Below, one piece after another: positions 8,060 through 16,739 of a stretch of 64,000 nt of DNA; the first letter of the stretch is position 1; each line of letters begins with the position of its first letter. A program made the position numbers and the translations under genes. The notes beneath the pieces were generated by a model. The model did no database searches and was not told the origin of the DNA. It saw only the letters and a program-made list of their open reading frames with translations. Origin of the DNA: Chromobacterium rhizoryzae (GTDB lineage Bacteria > Pseudomonadota > Gammaproteobacteria > Burkholderiales > Chromobacteriaceae). The DNA lies in contig NZ_CP066126.1 of the NCBI RefSeq assembly GCF_020544465.1, forward strand, positions 4,526,001-4,590,000, read 5' to 3'.

Positions 8060-10060
8060 CTATGCAAACCGGGAAATCCGGGATCGGCGCGGGGCGGGAT
8101 CATGGCGCGGCGCCGGCGCGTCCACCGGTCGTTCCAGCGGCTTTTCAGGAAGCGGGGCCGGGGCCGGGGCAGCGGCAAACAGATCGTGATTCGGCGGCTG
8201 CACTGCGGCTTCGAGCTTCTCCCACATCTTGTCGGTAAAGCGGTGCAGGTCCAGCTGCTGGGCGCAGAACATCGAATACACCGTGCAGTCCAGCACCTCG
8301 TTGCGCTTGCCGGACGGCTTCACCCAGCGGTATTGATCGCCCGATTGGGTTTTCGCCAGCACCCGGTATTCCGACGTGAGCTGCTTGTAGAACGTCTCCG
8401 GCAACTCCTTGCTGAAATGCACCGCACCTGGGCCGGCTCCGACGATCTGCAGCCGGCCGTGCAGCAAGTCCTTGGCCGTGTCGGTACCGACCAGCCACAG
8501 CTTGACGCCGCGCTTGATCACCTTGCCGCGCCAGTTCACGTCTTGCGACGAACTGCGGCCCTTGATCGGCTTGCCCTGCTGGCTATCGCCCTTGACCGCG
8601 AAAATCTTGCGGCGCGCGCGCTGGCGGCAGAAGTTGTAAGCCTGGTGGGTGTAGTGGCCGCCGGTATCCACTGCAGCCGCCTCGATGGTCAGCATGCTGC
8701 CGGCAGCGTGCGGAAAGGCCGTCTGCAGGTAGGCGTCGAGCTTGTCCCACTCGGTTTCGTCGGCGGGGTTGGCATGCAGCTGGACATAATCGACCGTCCA
8801 GGACTCCTCGCCGCGGCCGAGTGCCCAGACCATCACTTCGAAGCGGTCGGCCTGCACGTCGACGCCGGCCACCAATACCAGGCCGCCCATCGGCACCACG
8901 CGCAGCGGGAAGGACTCAGCTCGTTCCGCCAGGGCGTCAGAGTCGGTTTTCTCGACATCCTCTTCCCATACCTCGCCGCGCGTGGTGTTGACGAAGGTTT
9001 TCATCTTCGACATGTCGCCGGCCTTGGCCTTTTCGGCGGCGGCCAGGAACTCGCGCACGATGTCGGCCCATGTGGCCTGCGGGCTGTAGGCGGTCCAGAT
9101 GTGGAATGCGACGTGGACCGGTACCGGCACCTCCTCATCCGCTGCGTTGTAGAAGCGGATACCATCAGCGGTCCAGATGCCGGAATCGCTGATCCAGCGC
9201 CCGGAACCCCAGACGGTTAGATAATCGGCCTGGGTGAACAGGGCACTGCATTCGCCGCAGAGGTGGGCGACCGTCTCTGGGTCGCCATTGACCCACTTGA
9301 AGCCGAACGGCTTGTCCTTGCCGCCCCACTGCAGCGTGATCCACTCGCCGCAATGCGGGCAGCGGATGTGGAAACGCAGCAGGACATCGGCCAGCGCCGC
9401 CCGGTCTTCGATCAGCGAAAAGCCTTTGAGCTTGGGCGTGCTGCCCACCACCATCTTGGGGAAAGTGGCGCCTTCGGTCCGCTTCTTGGCCAGGGTGAAC
9501 GGGTCGCCCTCTTTCTCTACGTCTCGGTCGAAAGCATCGGCCTCATCGAGGAAGCCGGTGTCGATCGAGATTCGACGGAAGTTCTTGGCGGCCTTGCCGC
9601 CCTTGGTGAACAGGATTGAGTCGACGAACTTCTTTTGCTTGAGCGTGTTGCTCTTGTGCCGGGCCAGATACTGCGGAAACACCTTGCGCATGGCGGTCAC
9701 GTCGCGCAACGCCGGCTCCAGCTCGGTTTTCACGAAGTCGTCTGAGTCGTCGTCGGTCGGCTGCCATATGGCCTGGTTGCGCCGCTTGTGCTCGGCCATG
9801 TAGAGCATGGCCGCCAGGATGATCTTGGTGTACCCCACCCGGGCGGACTTGATCCAGTCCACCTCCCGGATGTCGTCGTTGCTGATGGCGTTCATCACCG
9901 CCACCTGGGGCGGGTAGGCTTCCCATTTCTGCTCGACGTATGAGGACTCGGCCGATAAGTAGAAATGCTCGGCGGCCCACTCAGACAGCGTCAGCGGATC
10001 AGGTGCCCCCATCGGGGTCAGGCCCCGCTGAATGGCCTTCTGGATCTCGCTCCTGTCCAT
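8060..10060 (-). CDS. Terminase large subunit (lambda gpA family)
   Basis: A 666-residue packaging ATPase and nuclease. It has the degenerate Walker A KSARVGYTK at 71-79 and a Walker B FLDEAD near residue 170. A four-Cys zinc knuckle (CPHCGEW ... CGEC) follows, then a nuclease-type GVDVQADRFEV segment with the Asp typical of this family. The ATG at MDRSEIQ has a GGAGC ribosome-binding site; an upstream TTG does not. The 5' end overlaps the small-subunit gene. The family usually makes cohesive ends, so a cos site is expected near the small-subunit gene, but I could not identify one. Confidence 0.93.
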   Translation of the reverse strand: MDRSEIQKAIQRGLTPMGAPDPLTLSEWAAEHFYLSAESSYVEQKWEAYPPQVAVMNAISNDDIREVDWIKSARVGYTKIILAAMLYMAEHKRRNQAIWQPTDDDSDDFVKTELEPALRDVTAMRKVFPQYLARHKSNTLKQKKFVDSILFTKGGKAAKNFRRISIDTGFLDEADAFDRDVEKEGDPFTLAKKRTEGATFPKMVVGSTPKLKGFSLIEDRAALADVLLRFHIRCPHCGEWITLQWGGKDKPFGFKWVNGDPETVAHLCGECSALFTQADYLTVWGSGRWISDSGIWTADGIRFYNAADEEVPVPVHVAFHIWTAYSPQATWADIVREFLAAAEKAKAGDMSKMKTFVNTTRGEVWEEDVEKTDSDALAERAESFPLRVVPMGGLVLVAGVDVQADRFEVMVWALGRGEESWTVDYVQLHANPADETEWDKLDAYLQTAFPHAAGSMLTIEAAAVDTGGHYTHQAYNFCRQRARRKIFAVKGDSQQGKPIKGRSSSQDVNWRGKVIKRGVKLWLVGTDTAKDLLHGRLQIVGAGPGAVHFSKELPETFYKQLTSEYRVLAKTQSGDQYRWVKPSGKRNEVLDCTVYSMFCAQQLDLHRFTDKMWEKLEAAVQPPNHDLFAAAPAPAPLPEKPLERPVDAPAPRHDPAPRRSRISRFA

Positions 10061-10532
10061 CCAGTTCGCTCCAGTCAAACTCTACCGACGCGGCCAGATT
10101 TCGGGCAGTCGTGATTTCGCGGGTGATGTACTCCAGGTCCTTGGTGGTGATCGAACCGGAGTTCCGCTTCAAGTTGATGGGGATCGCCTCGAGGATGCCG
10201 GCGATCTGGCGCGATACGCCGGCCAGCACCACCTCGAGCATCCAGACCGGTGCCAGCTCGCGGCGCTCGCGGGCGTTCTTCATCGCCACCAAGTCAGCCT
10301 GTTCTTTGGCCAGCCGGGCACGCTCCTGGACAAGGCTCGGGCCATTGCCCTCGGCCGCCCGGCCCGCTGCTTGCTCGCGCAGGTTCGCGCAGTACGCCTG
10401 CAGCCAGTCGATCAGGTTGGCACCGGGGGGCAGCACGCCGCGCGCGACCAAGTCGCTGACGGCGGGCTGGCTGATGCCAACCAGGTGGCCGAACTCGGCT
10501 TGAGTGCCGGGTCGGGCAAGGCCGTGCACCAT
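9999..10532 (-). CDS. Terminase small subunit (Nu1/DUF1441-like)
   Basis: A 177-residue protein with an N-terminal helix-turn-helix (TQAEFGHLVGISQPAVSDLV) as in DNA-recognising small terminases. A long helical dimerisation region (ARLAKEQADLVAMKNARERR) follows, then a C-terminal tail rich in Asp and Gly. It would bind the packaging site and recruit the large subunit. It overlaps the large-subunit start by 62 bp, with translational coupling likely. Confidence 0.85.
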   Translation of the reverse strand: MVHGLARPGTQAEFGHLVGISQPAVSDLVARGVLPPGANLIDWLQAYCANLREQAAGRAAEGNGPSLVQERARLAKEQADLVAMKNARERRELAPVWMLEVVLAGVSRQIAGILEAIPINLKRNSGSITTKDLEYITREITTARNLAASVEFDWSELDGQERDPEGHSAGPDPDGGT

Positions 10533-10626
10533 ATAACCCCCTATGGAAAACCTCGTGACTAGAAAGGAAACGCGGCGCGCAATGCCCTCGGGACTTGACC
10601 CCCTAGGAAGGACCCGTGGCGATCAC

Positions 10627-10797
10627 CTAGTCACCTTTTCCCAAAGCGCTGGCGATGACCTGGAAACCAAAGAGGGCAACGTACCCAGCTATCAAAGCTG
10701 GCCAGCTCTTTACCTCAAGCCCCCACGCATACACCATGGAGAAATAGGACGTGGCAAACAGCCCAATCAGTGCAAACAGCGCAGCAAAGGCTTTCAT
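10627..10797 (-). CDS. Small two-helix membrane protein
   Basis: A 56-residue ORF (MKAFAALFALIGLFATSYFS ... PALIAGYVALFGFQVIASAL). It has two hydrophobic segments separated by a short polar loop, and lies just upstream of the terminase block. Size and topology would suit a small holin or antiholin, but no lysin gene lies next to it, so function is open. The last base of its ATG is 12 bases from the preceding stop. Confidence 0.5.
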   Translation of the reverse strand: MKAFAALFALIGLFATSYFSMVYAWGLEVKSWPALIAGYVALFGFQVIASALGKGD

Positions 10798-10809
10798 ATG
10801 GACTCCGGG

Positions 10810-11490
10810 TCATTTCGCGGTGGCCAACGCCTTGGCCAGCGCCTTGTCGAATTCGGGATTGAAGTTGCGGGCGACGATCTGCTGCGCGCGCTCTCGGTAG
10901 CCGAGGTGAGTCTTGACCGGCAGTGCATCGCCGAAGCGGATCAGCAGTTTCAGATGGCCGCGCTGCTCGGCGGCCTTGTTGAGCCTGCCCAGCCGCTTGC
11001 CCTTGGAGTTCAGCAGCGTGACGCGGCGAGTATCGGTAGGCCGCTGCCACACGCCGTTGATCACGCCCCTCTTGGTCTTCACCGGGCCGATGAAGATGTC
11101 GGGCCGCGCCTTAAGCTTGGCCAGCGTGCCGCGCGAAAGCTGCCCGTAAGCGTTCAGCTTGATGTCCTTCGGGTTGAGCAGCGCACGACCGGCCAGCCGG
11201 TGCACACCACCATCCTCGAACGGCTCCAGGTAGCGGGCGGCCCTGTCCTTGATGAAGACCAGCGCCTCCAGGTTGCTCTTGCGCGCTCCGCGCATCCCCA
11301 CCGACTTCCGAGTGAAGGGCGACGGGTTCTTGAGCTTTTCTACCAGCAGCCTGGTCTCGCCCTCTTGGACGAGCCCCGCCACCGCGGTGAGCGCTTGGGC
11401 TGTGGCAAATGGCAGTTGCTTGCGGGCAACGGCGCCCAGCTTGCGCTGAAGCTCCCGGGCATTGGTCAATACCGAAATGCTGGCAGCCAT
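10810..11490 (-). CDS. Phage structural protein of unknown role (gp10/DUF6441-like)
   Basis: A 226-residue basic protein starting MAASISVLTNARELQRKLG. N-terminal helices are followed by a KNPSPFTRKSVGMRGARK region and a YLEPFEDGGVHRLAGRALL block. The pattern recalls neck or minor tail proteins that coat or cap tails. It sits upstream of the terminase genes, an unusual place for a tail protein, so I keep the function open. The start at 11490 was chosen over 11523 because the sequence before it looks non-coding. Confidence 0.45.
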   Translation of the reverse strand: MAASISVLTNARELQRKLGAVARKQLPFATAQALTAVAGLVQEGETRLLVEKLKNPSPFTRKSVGMRGARKSNLEALVFIKDRAARYLEPFEDGGVHRLAGRALLNPKDIKLNAYGQLSRGTLAKLKARPDIFIGPVKTKRGVINGVWQRPTDTRRVTLLNSKGKRLGRLNKAAEQRGHLKLLIRFGDALPVKTHLGYRERAQQIVARNFNPEFDKALAKALATAK

Positions 11491-11570
11491 GGGCGGACTT
11501 TCGAATGGGGGCGCGCGGATCACCCGTAGGTTCTATGGCTCCTATGCCAACCGCGCGCGGAAACAAAAAA

Positions 11571-11588
11571 CCCTGCGATCTGGCAGGG
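11571..11588 (-). other. Intercistronic hairpin
   Basis: CCCTGC/GCAGGG stem with a six-base loop followed on the minus strand by an A/T-rich stretch (GTTTTTTG). It is a weak terminator or processing hairpin between 11590 and 11490 genes. Confidence 0.45.
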
Positions 11589-11589
11589 C

Positions 11590-11871
11590 TTAAGCTGGAG
11601 AGGCTTGGAGCATGCCGCGCTCGATCTGGCGACGCCGGCGGGCAACCTCACGCGGGCCGCAGCCGCTGGCATGCTCAAACGCCTTGTTGGAGTTGCGCAT
11701 GCGTTTGGCACTGAACTTGCCCGTGAAGCGCCCCTTACCCTTGCCCTGCGACTGGTAGCTGCCCAGCTCGGCGAGCTTGGCAATCCGCAGCGCCAGCGGC
11801 AGGTTGATGATGGCGCTCAGCGCCTGGCTGAACGCGAGCGCGCGGGCAAACGGCTGAGACGGCTTCGACAT
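11590..11871 (-). CDS. Hypothetical basic phage protein
   Basis: A 93-residue protein starting MSKPSQPFARALAFSQALSA. It has a helical hydrophobic N-terminus followed by a Lys/Arg/Gly-rich segment (GSYQSQGKGKGRFTGKFSAK) and an arginine-rich tail. The composition suggests nucleic-acid contact. An AAGGAG-like site (CAAGGAGCATCAC) lies upstream of the ATG. It is the first gene of the late leftward block after the terminator at 12222. No family is recognised. Confidence 0.55.
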   Translation of the reverse strand: MSKPSQPFARALAFSQALSAIINLPLALRIAKLAELGSYQSQGKGKGRFTGKFSAKRMRNSNKAFEHASGCGPREVARRRRQIERGMLQASPA

Positions 11872-11893
11872 GTGATGCTCCTTGGAAAGCAGA

Positions 11894-11917
11894 AGCCCCG
11901 CGACGATGCGCGGGGCT
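11894..11917 (-). other. Strong hairpin in leader of the late block
   Basis: A 9-bp perfect stem, AGCCCCGCG/CGCGGGGCT, with a six-base loop, 22 bases upstream of the 11871 start codon. It could shape the 5' end of the late message. From 11918 to 12221 I see no gene; this gap probably holds the late promoter. Confidence 0.45.
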
Positions 11918-12221
11918 GGAAGGGTGCCACCCCGAAGGGTGGCGCGCCCAGGCAAGAAGCCCAAGCGGAGGCGATCTAGAGGTACTCGATCCCGGTTACA
12001 GCGTCCGGGTCCGGTTTGGCATGACTCGTCCGGCTGATTGCGTTGCGATGTCGTCGTAAGTAGGGCTGCTGATGCGTTATCCGGTCGCCACCCGGTCAGT
12101 ACCCCATGCGCTTGGTGCGCCATCCTTGGCTGGGTAACTCGCCTTTCGCCAACTCCACCCATCCGCTTCCTTTGCTCGGTTGCTGGCCGTGGTCGCCGCC
12201 TTTCTGGTGCCCGAAATGCAA

Positions 12222-12248
12222 AAAGCCCGGAGGGGTTCTCCGGGCTTT
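12222..12248 (-). terminator. Rho-independent terminator
   Basis: Perfect 11-bp stem AAAGCCCGGAG/CTCCGGGCTTT with a five-base loop. On the minus strand it is followed by a run of T. It would end the transcript of the 12302-12826 gene and separate it from the late block. Confidence 0.8.
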
Positions 12249-12301
12249 AGACGCAATTTGGGTCGCTGCAGATTGCATATTATTGTCAGATTTTTACCCT
12301 G

Positions 12302-12826
12302 TCAAGCAGCATCCCGAACGGATAGGTAATAATTTTCGATGACAGGCTCAAGAGCGCCCCTGGCGGCAACGAACCAACCGTTGAGCAACGGCTGGACAAC
12401 CTCGCGGTAGTAACGGTTATGGGTGTCATAGGAGGAGCCAAATCGCCAGGCGGCCTCGCGGCAGCTTCCGTCGCGGCGCGCCCAATGGCGAACCCAGTAC
12501 AGCAGACCTTCCCGCCCGAACTTATCACCGGCTGGCCCGAGGTGATGGGAGGCAAAGCATGCCAGATCCTGGCAAACCGCCCAGCCATCACGCGGGTCAT
12601 TGTTGAGCACCTTCCACATCAGCGCCAGGTTGTGCTCGGGCGGCAGCAGAATCATGGCCTCGTTGATGGCCGAAGCCGCCTCCACATCCATCACCAGCGC
12701 GCCGACAAACTCCCGGCCGCCAGGACCACGCCCGTAATCGATGGCCTTGGCGCCACCTGCTGCGGATAAAACTTCAATCGCCTTCCGGACGATAGATACA
12801 ACGTCGATATTTTGGTTACGGTTCAC
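12302..12826 (-). CDS. Hypothetical phage protein, 174 aa
   Basis: It starts at a GTG with a good GGAGG site seven bases upstream. The sequence begins with VNRNQNIDVVSIVRKAIEVL and has a central PPEHNLALMWKVL and DPRDGWAVCQDLACFASHHL. It is Trp/His/Cys-rich and compact. The part HNRYYREVVQPLLNGWF could be a DNA-contacting helix, as in small phage late regulators (antitermination Q-like proteins). That is a guess from position upstream of the late genes. I do not recognise the family. Confidence 0.5.
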   Translation of the reverse strand: MNRNQNIDVVSIVRKAIEVLSAAGGAKAIDYGRGPGGREFVGALVMDVEAASAINEAMILLPPEHNLALMWKVLNNDPRDGWAVCQDLACFASHHLGPAGDKFGREGLLYWVRHWARRDGSCREAAWRFGSSYDTHNRYYREVVQPLLNGWFVAARGALEPVIENYYLSVRDAA

Positions 12827-12946
12827 AGTTCGCCTCCGTGAAGACCCTTGGAGACTCCTTAGCCCAGTCAAGCCAGGCTTTCTTTTATTAATCAGTATTT
12901 TACTACAGGCCAAGTTCAATGCCAGCAGGGTTGCAAAAATACCCGT

Positions 12947-13218
12947 GCACCCCCTGTGCATGGCCATGTGCAAATATCGCCAATCCGCAAAGCTAATAAC
13001 AACGGGGCTTTGTGCAGGTTGTGCAGCCTGTGCAGGCTGTTTTTACGCGCACACGAGATATTATTTTCACCGCCAAAAACATTTAAATGGGGAGAGGGAA
13101 AAACAAAAAAGGCCACGCGCCTGCGCGCATGACCATTTTCCCTGCACATCCTGCACAAACCCGCGTCGTTATTGAGTTTCAAACCTGCACAACAACCTGC
13201 CCATTAATTGCACATCGT
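12947..13218. repeat. Cluster of TGTGCA/TGCACA repeats beside the primase gene
   Basis: About eleven copies of TGTGCA or its complement, often as TGTGCAGG/CCTGCACA, lie in 270 bp just downstream of the primase-helicase gene. Copies near 12950-13040 are mostly direct and those near 13140-13215 are inverted, with an AT-rich segment between. The layout would suit replication-origin iterons or a protein-binding array. No convincing gene lies in 12827-13224. Confidence 0.5.
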
Positions 13219-13224
13219 GCACAT

Positions 13225-15873
13225 TTAGAGGTCGTCGGGCAGGCTGATTTCGGCATCGCGCATGGCATGGCGGAACTGGGATATATGGTCGCCCAGATAA
13301 TCCATCTCGGCAAGCCCCATGCCCTCTCGACCAACTTTGAATATCTGATCCTGCTTAGAGTCAGCCATGCCCTTCCACCGCCAGCGCCGCCGCGCCTTCG
13401 ACACCTTGGTGGCCATGGCATTGACGAACTTGTTGCGCGACATTTCTTTCTCACCAGACCTTGCGCACCAGACGTGATAAACCGCCACCAGGTCGTCGGC
13501 CATACAACTCAAGAAGGGCACGGGAAGATCGCCACGCAGCCACTCACTATAGAACAGCTCCCAGCCAGACAGCCCATAGCGGATCAACCGCGACTTCTCC
13601 GGCGTCATCATCGGCTGTGTGTGCGGATCAAACTTCTCAATCCCGTCCGGATCACGCCCGGCCGCCAACGTCAGCGGCACCGACATCAGGAAGCCATAGA
13701 ACGCCTCGAGCCCACCATTGCCAAGTTCGTAGCTCACCGCTGTTTTCAACTCGTCCGGCAACTTCTCGCCTGGCCACAGCACCATATAGCGCCGGTCGTG
13801 TGCTTCCACATGGAACGGCTGGATGGCATTGGATAGGAATACCGCATTGAGGTGGTTCTCCTCCTCCCAGGAATCGACGAACTTCTTCTCGATCGTCTGG
13901 GTCTTGCCGGTGATCATGTGCTTGAGCACCCCGGTGTGGCTGTACTTCTGGTTCGAGGCAAACACCTCCTCGAACAGAATGAACAGGCGCCGGCTGCGGC
14001 TGGAGGTGTACTGGCTTTCGAGCTGATGCTGACCGAGCGTGGTGCCGTATTCACCGTACAACGGCTTGACGCAGAGCTCCCAGAACATGGACTTGCCAGA
14101 GCCATGGATATCTCCATGCATCAGAATCGCCGAGTCCATCTTGGCGCCGATATTCTGGAGGGGGTAGGCGATCCAGTTGATCATCCACTCGACCACTTCG
14201 GAGCGCCAGTTGCACAGGTGATGCAGCAGCACAATGATGTTTTCGCAGGCGGGGAACAGCGGCACCAGCGCCCACAAATCCCGCGGCAACTCTCCAGCTG
14301 GCCGCTCCGGAACGAGCGGAAGACCACGATACAAGTTGATGTAGTCCGGCCCGAGATCGCGACCGGGCTCGAAGCGGATGGCGTCAAACGGCAGCTTTCT
14401 CCGATTCGGGTCATCAAGCCACACCTTGAAATAGCTCCCCATCGCCAGCTTGGCCGACGCCTGATCGATTACCCTGCGCAGCTGCTCATCCCAGATGTTG
14501 CTTGATCCATCGAGGTAGATATATCGCTTCAGGTTCTCAATCAGCTCGATATCCGTGCGCCGCTCCTTTTGCTCGCGCATCCGTTTCATGGCCGATACTT
14601 CGGCCTGCGTCATCAGCAGCTTATTGTCACGAGCCAACCACGCCTCCACGGCATCTTTGCCATAGCGATCTTTGAGCGCCGCCTTGCTGTATTCCACCCC
14701 GTTTCGTTTGTCGATCGCGCGCGTCTTGCCCTCAACCAGGGCGAAGTGCTTATAGAGCTCGGCTTCAATATCAGCCGCCGCCGGCCCCTCACCCCCCTCT
14801 GGGTTGTCGACGACAGTCGCCGCCGAATCGCCGTTCGGCACCTCCTCAAGTGGGGGCGGGGAGAGTAGCGCTTCAATCGCTGCCCGGATCTGCTCGCGCG
14901 CCGGTTCAATGCCTTCGGCCACGTGCAGGTCGTTGAAGTCGGTCAGTTCAGGAAGGGATTCATCATCGCGAGCGGATCGCCTGGCCGCGGTAAAACGAGG
15001 CAGCACCAAGGCAGCGTGGCCTACCGACTGCACCGCCTGCGCGGCTTTTTTCTGGCCGGCGTGATTTGGGTCGCCGTTCTTCTTCGGCAGGTAGTCGTCA
15101 TCGGCCAGGAACAGAAGCGGGCTATTCGGGTAGCGTGCACGCAGGATACGTGCTACCGGCGGCAGGTTGCCGCTATCGAGCGCCATGAACACCGGGTGCG
15201 CATACTCGACCGCCTCGCGCCCGCTGGCCGCCGTAGCGTAGCCCTCAGCCACCAGGATCAGGTCACCGTCCATCGGCTCATCACCCAGCCTGCAGGCGGA
15301 GCCAATCTTGTCGAATCCCCTGGTGAATCGCTTGCCGATCCCGTCAGCCGGCGTTGCCGGCGCAATCTTCTGCACGCCGACCATCCGCGCCTCGTCGTAA
15401 CGGACCAGCGGAATGATCAGCCAGTTTTCCCAGCCATGGTCGGTCATATAGCGCGAGCTCTCGGCACGTGCAATTTGCTTCCGGACGCAGTAGGCAGACT
15501 CGCCATCCTTGACCGACCGATCCCATTGCGCCCGCGCGCGGTTGGCCGCCAACTGGTGCACCCGCTTTTCGCGCTCACGCTGCTCGCGCTGCTTTCGCTC
15601 CCATTCCGCCTGCGCCTGGGCACGCTCTTCCGGCGTCAACGTGTCCGAGAATTCTTCTTTCTCGACCTTCCAGTGCTCGTCCTTATAGCCGAACGCACCG
15701 GCCACCCACACCTTTCCGGTACTGGGCGCCACGTACTCGAATAGACGATAGAACGCCTTTTTCTTCGGCCCATAGACATGCTTTTTGCCATCCGCCCGCA
15801 AGTCAGTAATCCCGATATCGGGCATACCCCGGTCGCGGAACTGGTTGAGCACTCCCTCCAGCGTAGCCGCCAT
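13225..15873 (-). CDS. Phage primase-helicase (Toprim plus DUF5906 SF3-like helicase)
   Basis: An 882-residue protein. The N-terminal third carries a Toprim-like primase domain with LVAEGYATAASG near residue 210 and LLFLADDDYL near 255. A charged linker follows, then a helicase domain with Walker A HGDIHGSGKSMFWEL near residue 590 and a Walker B-like LFILFEEVFAS. The C-terminus contains RYMVLWPGEKLPDEL, as in DUF5906 proteins. It would prime and unwind DNA at the phage origin. It is the largest leftward early gene and is followed by the TGCACA array. Confidence 0.9.
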   Translation of the reverse strand: MAATLEGVLNQFRDRGMPDIGITDLRADGKKHVYGPKKKAFYRLFEYVAPSTGKVWVAGAFGYKDEHWKVEKEEFSDTLTPEERAQAQAEWERKQREQREREKRVHQLAANRARAQWDRSVKDGESAYCVRKQIARAESSRYMTDHGWENWLIIPLVRYDEARMVGVQKIAPATPADGIGKRFTRGFDKIGSACRLGDEPMDGDLILVAEGYATAASGREAVEYAHPVFMALDSGNLPPVARILRARYPNSPLLFLADDDYLPKKNGDPNHAGQKKAAQAVQSVGHAALVLPRFTAARRSARDDESLPELTDFNDLHVAEGIEPAREQIRAAIEALLSPPPLEEVPNGDSAATVVDNPEGGEGPAAADIEAELYKHFALVEGKTRAIDKRNGVEYSKAALKDRYGKDAVEAWLARDNKLLMTQAEVSAMKRMREQKERRTDIELIENLKRYIYLDGSSNIWDEQLRRVIDQASAKLAMGSYFKVWLDDPNRRKLPFDAIRFEPGRDLGPDYINLYRGLPLVPERPAGELPRDLWALVPLFPACENIIVLLHHLCNWRSEVVEWMINWIAYPLQNIGAKMDSAILMHGDIHGSGKSMFWELCVKPLYGEYGTTLGQHQLESQYTSSRSRRLFILFEEVFASNQKYSHTGVLKHMITGKTQTIEKKFVDSWEEENHLNAVFLSNAIQPFHVEAHDRRYMVLWPGEKLPDELKTAVSYELGNGGLEAFYGFLMSVPLTLAAGRDPDGIEKFDPHTQPMMTPEKSRLIRYGLSGWELFYSEWLRGDLPVPFLSCMADDLVAVYHVWCARSGEKEMSRNKFVNAMATKVSKARRRWRWKGMADSKQDQIFKVGREGMGLAEMDYLGDHISQFRHAMRDAEISLPDDL

Positions 15874-15927
15874 TTCGCCTCCGATTTGTTTCTGCTTTAC
15901 ACTACTGGCATCACACGGAATGACGCC

Positions 15928-16179
15928 ATGGACAATAACGAACTCGAATCCCGTCTAAACCAGCTCACCGGCAACCTGATGGGCGTACAAACACTGCTGC
16001 TATCAGTCATTGCCACCAGCGCTCGGCGCGCTGAAATCGCCAATCACTTCCGTGAGGAGTCGGCCAGGATGCTCGCCACGATGAACGCGGAGTCGGTTCT
16101 GTCGGATGAAACACTGGCCTACCTCGATCATTGGTGCACTACTACGCTCGACATGCTGCTCAGCGACGAGGAGCTATAA
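15928..16179 (+). CDS. Hypothetical small phage protein, opposite strand
   Basis: An 83-residue acidic helical protein (MDNNELESRLNQLTGNLMGV ... LDMLLSDEEL). It is the only rightward ORF inside the leftward early block. Its 3' end overlaps the 16160-16321 gene tail to tail by 20 bp. The reading frame shows ordinary codon use. Its promoter would lie in the 54-bp gap beside the primase start. Function unknown. Confidence 0.5.
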   Translation: MDNNELESRLNQLTGNLMGVQTLLLSVIATSARRAEIANHFREESARMLATMNAESVLSDETLAYLDHWCTTTLDMLLSDEEL

Positions 16180-16321
16180 CCGGCACCAGCACCCCATAGA
16201 ACGCAGCCTTATGCGGCCCAAACGGCCGCGCCAGCGTTTCTTCGCGCACCACCGTCTTGCGGTGCTTCTCGCCCGGTTTGCCATACTGGGTCACCAGCAG
16301 CTCTGCCAATTTGCTTTTCAT
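16160..16321 (-). CDS. Hypothetical small phage protein
   Basis: A 53-residue basic protein, MKSKLAELLVTQYGKPGEKH then RKTVVREETLARPFGPHKAA. Its ATG overlaps the stop of the upstream gene by 4 bp (ATGA), so it belongs to the leftward operon that starts at the Cro-like gene. Function unknown. Confidence 0.5.
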   Translation of the reverse strand: MKSKLAELLVTQYGKPGEKHRKTVVREETLARPFGPHKAAFYGVLVPVIAPRR

Positions 16322-16548
16322 TGAGTACCCCTTCCGGCCCAAAGCCTTGCCAGCGCTGCTTCCATCCGTTTCCGCGCTGGCGCGTCGCTCTGCGCCTCGA
16401 TATCTTTCAATGCCCTGCGGCGCTCAGTGAGGCTACGAATGCCGGCGATCCGGCGCAGCTCCTTCTGAAAACCGATGTCCCACGCATTCACATAGCAAGA
16501 CGGCCCGTCGAACACCTGACCAGCCAGGCCCACCGTGCGCCAGGTCAC
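16318..16548 (-). CDS. Hypothetical phage protein, 76 aa
   Basis: It begins MTWRTVGLAGQVFDGPSCYV and ends in a helical Arg/Ala-rich part (RRALKDIEAQSDAPARKRME). Overlaps of 4 bp at both ends tie it to its neighbours in a translationally coupled string. Function unknown. Confidence 0.55.
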   Translation of the reverse strand: MTWRTVGLAGQVFDGPSCYVNAWDIGFQKELRRIAGIRSLTERRRALKDIEAQSDAPARKRMEAALARLWAGRGTQ

Positions 16549-16739
16549 TTCAACAGCCCAAGCTTCACCCGCTTCAAAATGCGGGCGATCTTGCGGCGCC
16601 GCATCGCTGTATAAGCCGGATCGGCGCGCCGCTCAGCCGCTCGGGCAGCTCGCTCAGCAGCCAACGCTTCGGCACGCTGCGAGCTCGCCTCCCGGGCTGC
16701 TACTTCATCAAACGTTGGATCGCGATACGTTTGTGCCAT
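16545..16739 (-). CDS. Hypothetical coiled, basic phage protein
   Basis: A 64-residue protein dominated by a long Ala/Arg/Glu helix (AAREASSQRAEALAAERAAR) with a basic C-terminus (MRRRKIARILKRVKLGLLK). It may bind nucleic acid. A 4-bp overlap follows with the next gene. Confidence 0.5.
   Translation of the reverse strand: MAQTYRDPTFDEVAAREASSQRAEALAAERAARAAERRADPAYTAMRRRKIARILKRVKLGLLK

Noticed and set aside
12096..12278. Short minus-strand ORF over the terminator at 12222
   Set aside because: It reads through a strong terminator stem and has no ribosome-binding site.
12916..13182. ORF of 88 codons over the TGCACA array
   Set aside because: Its residues follow the repeat (LH-xLH patterns) and it has no ribosome-binding site; the repeat explains it.
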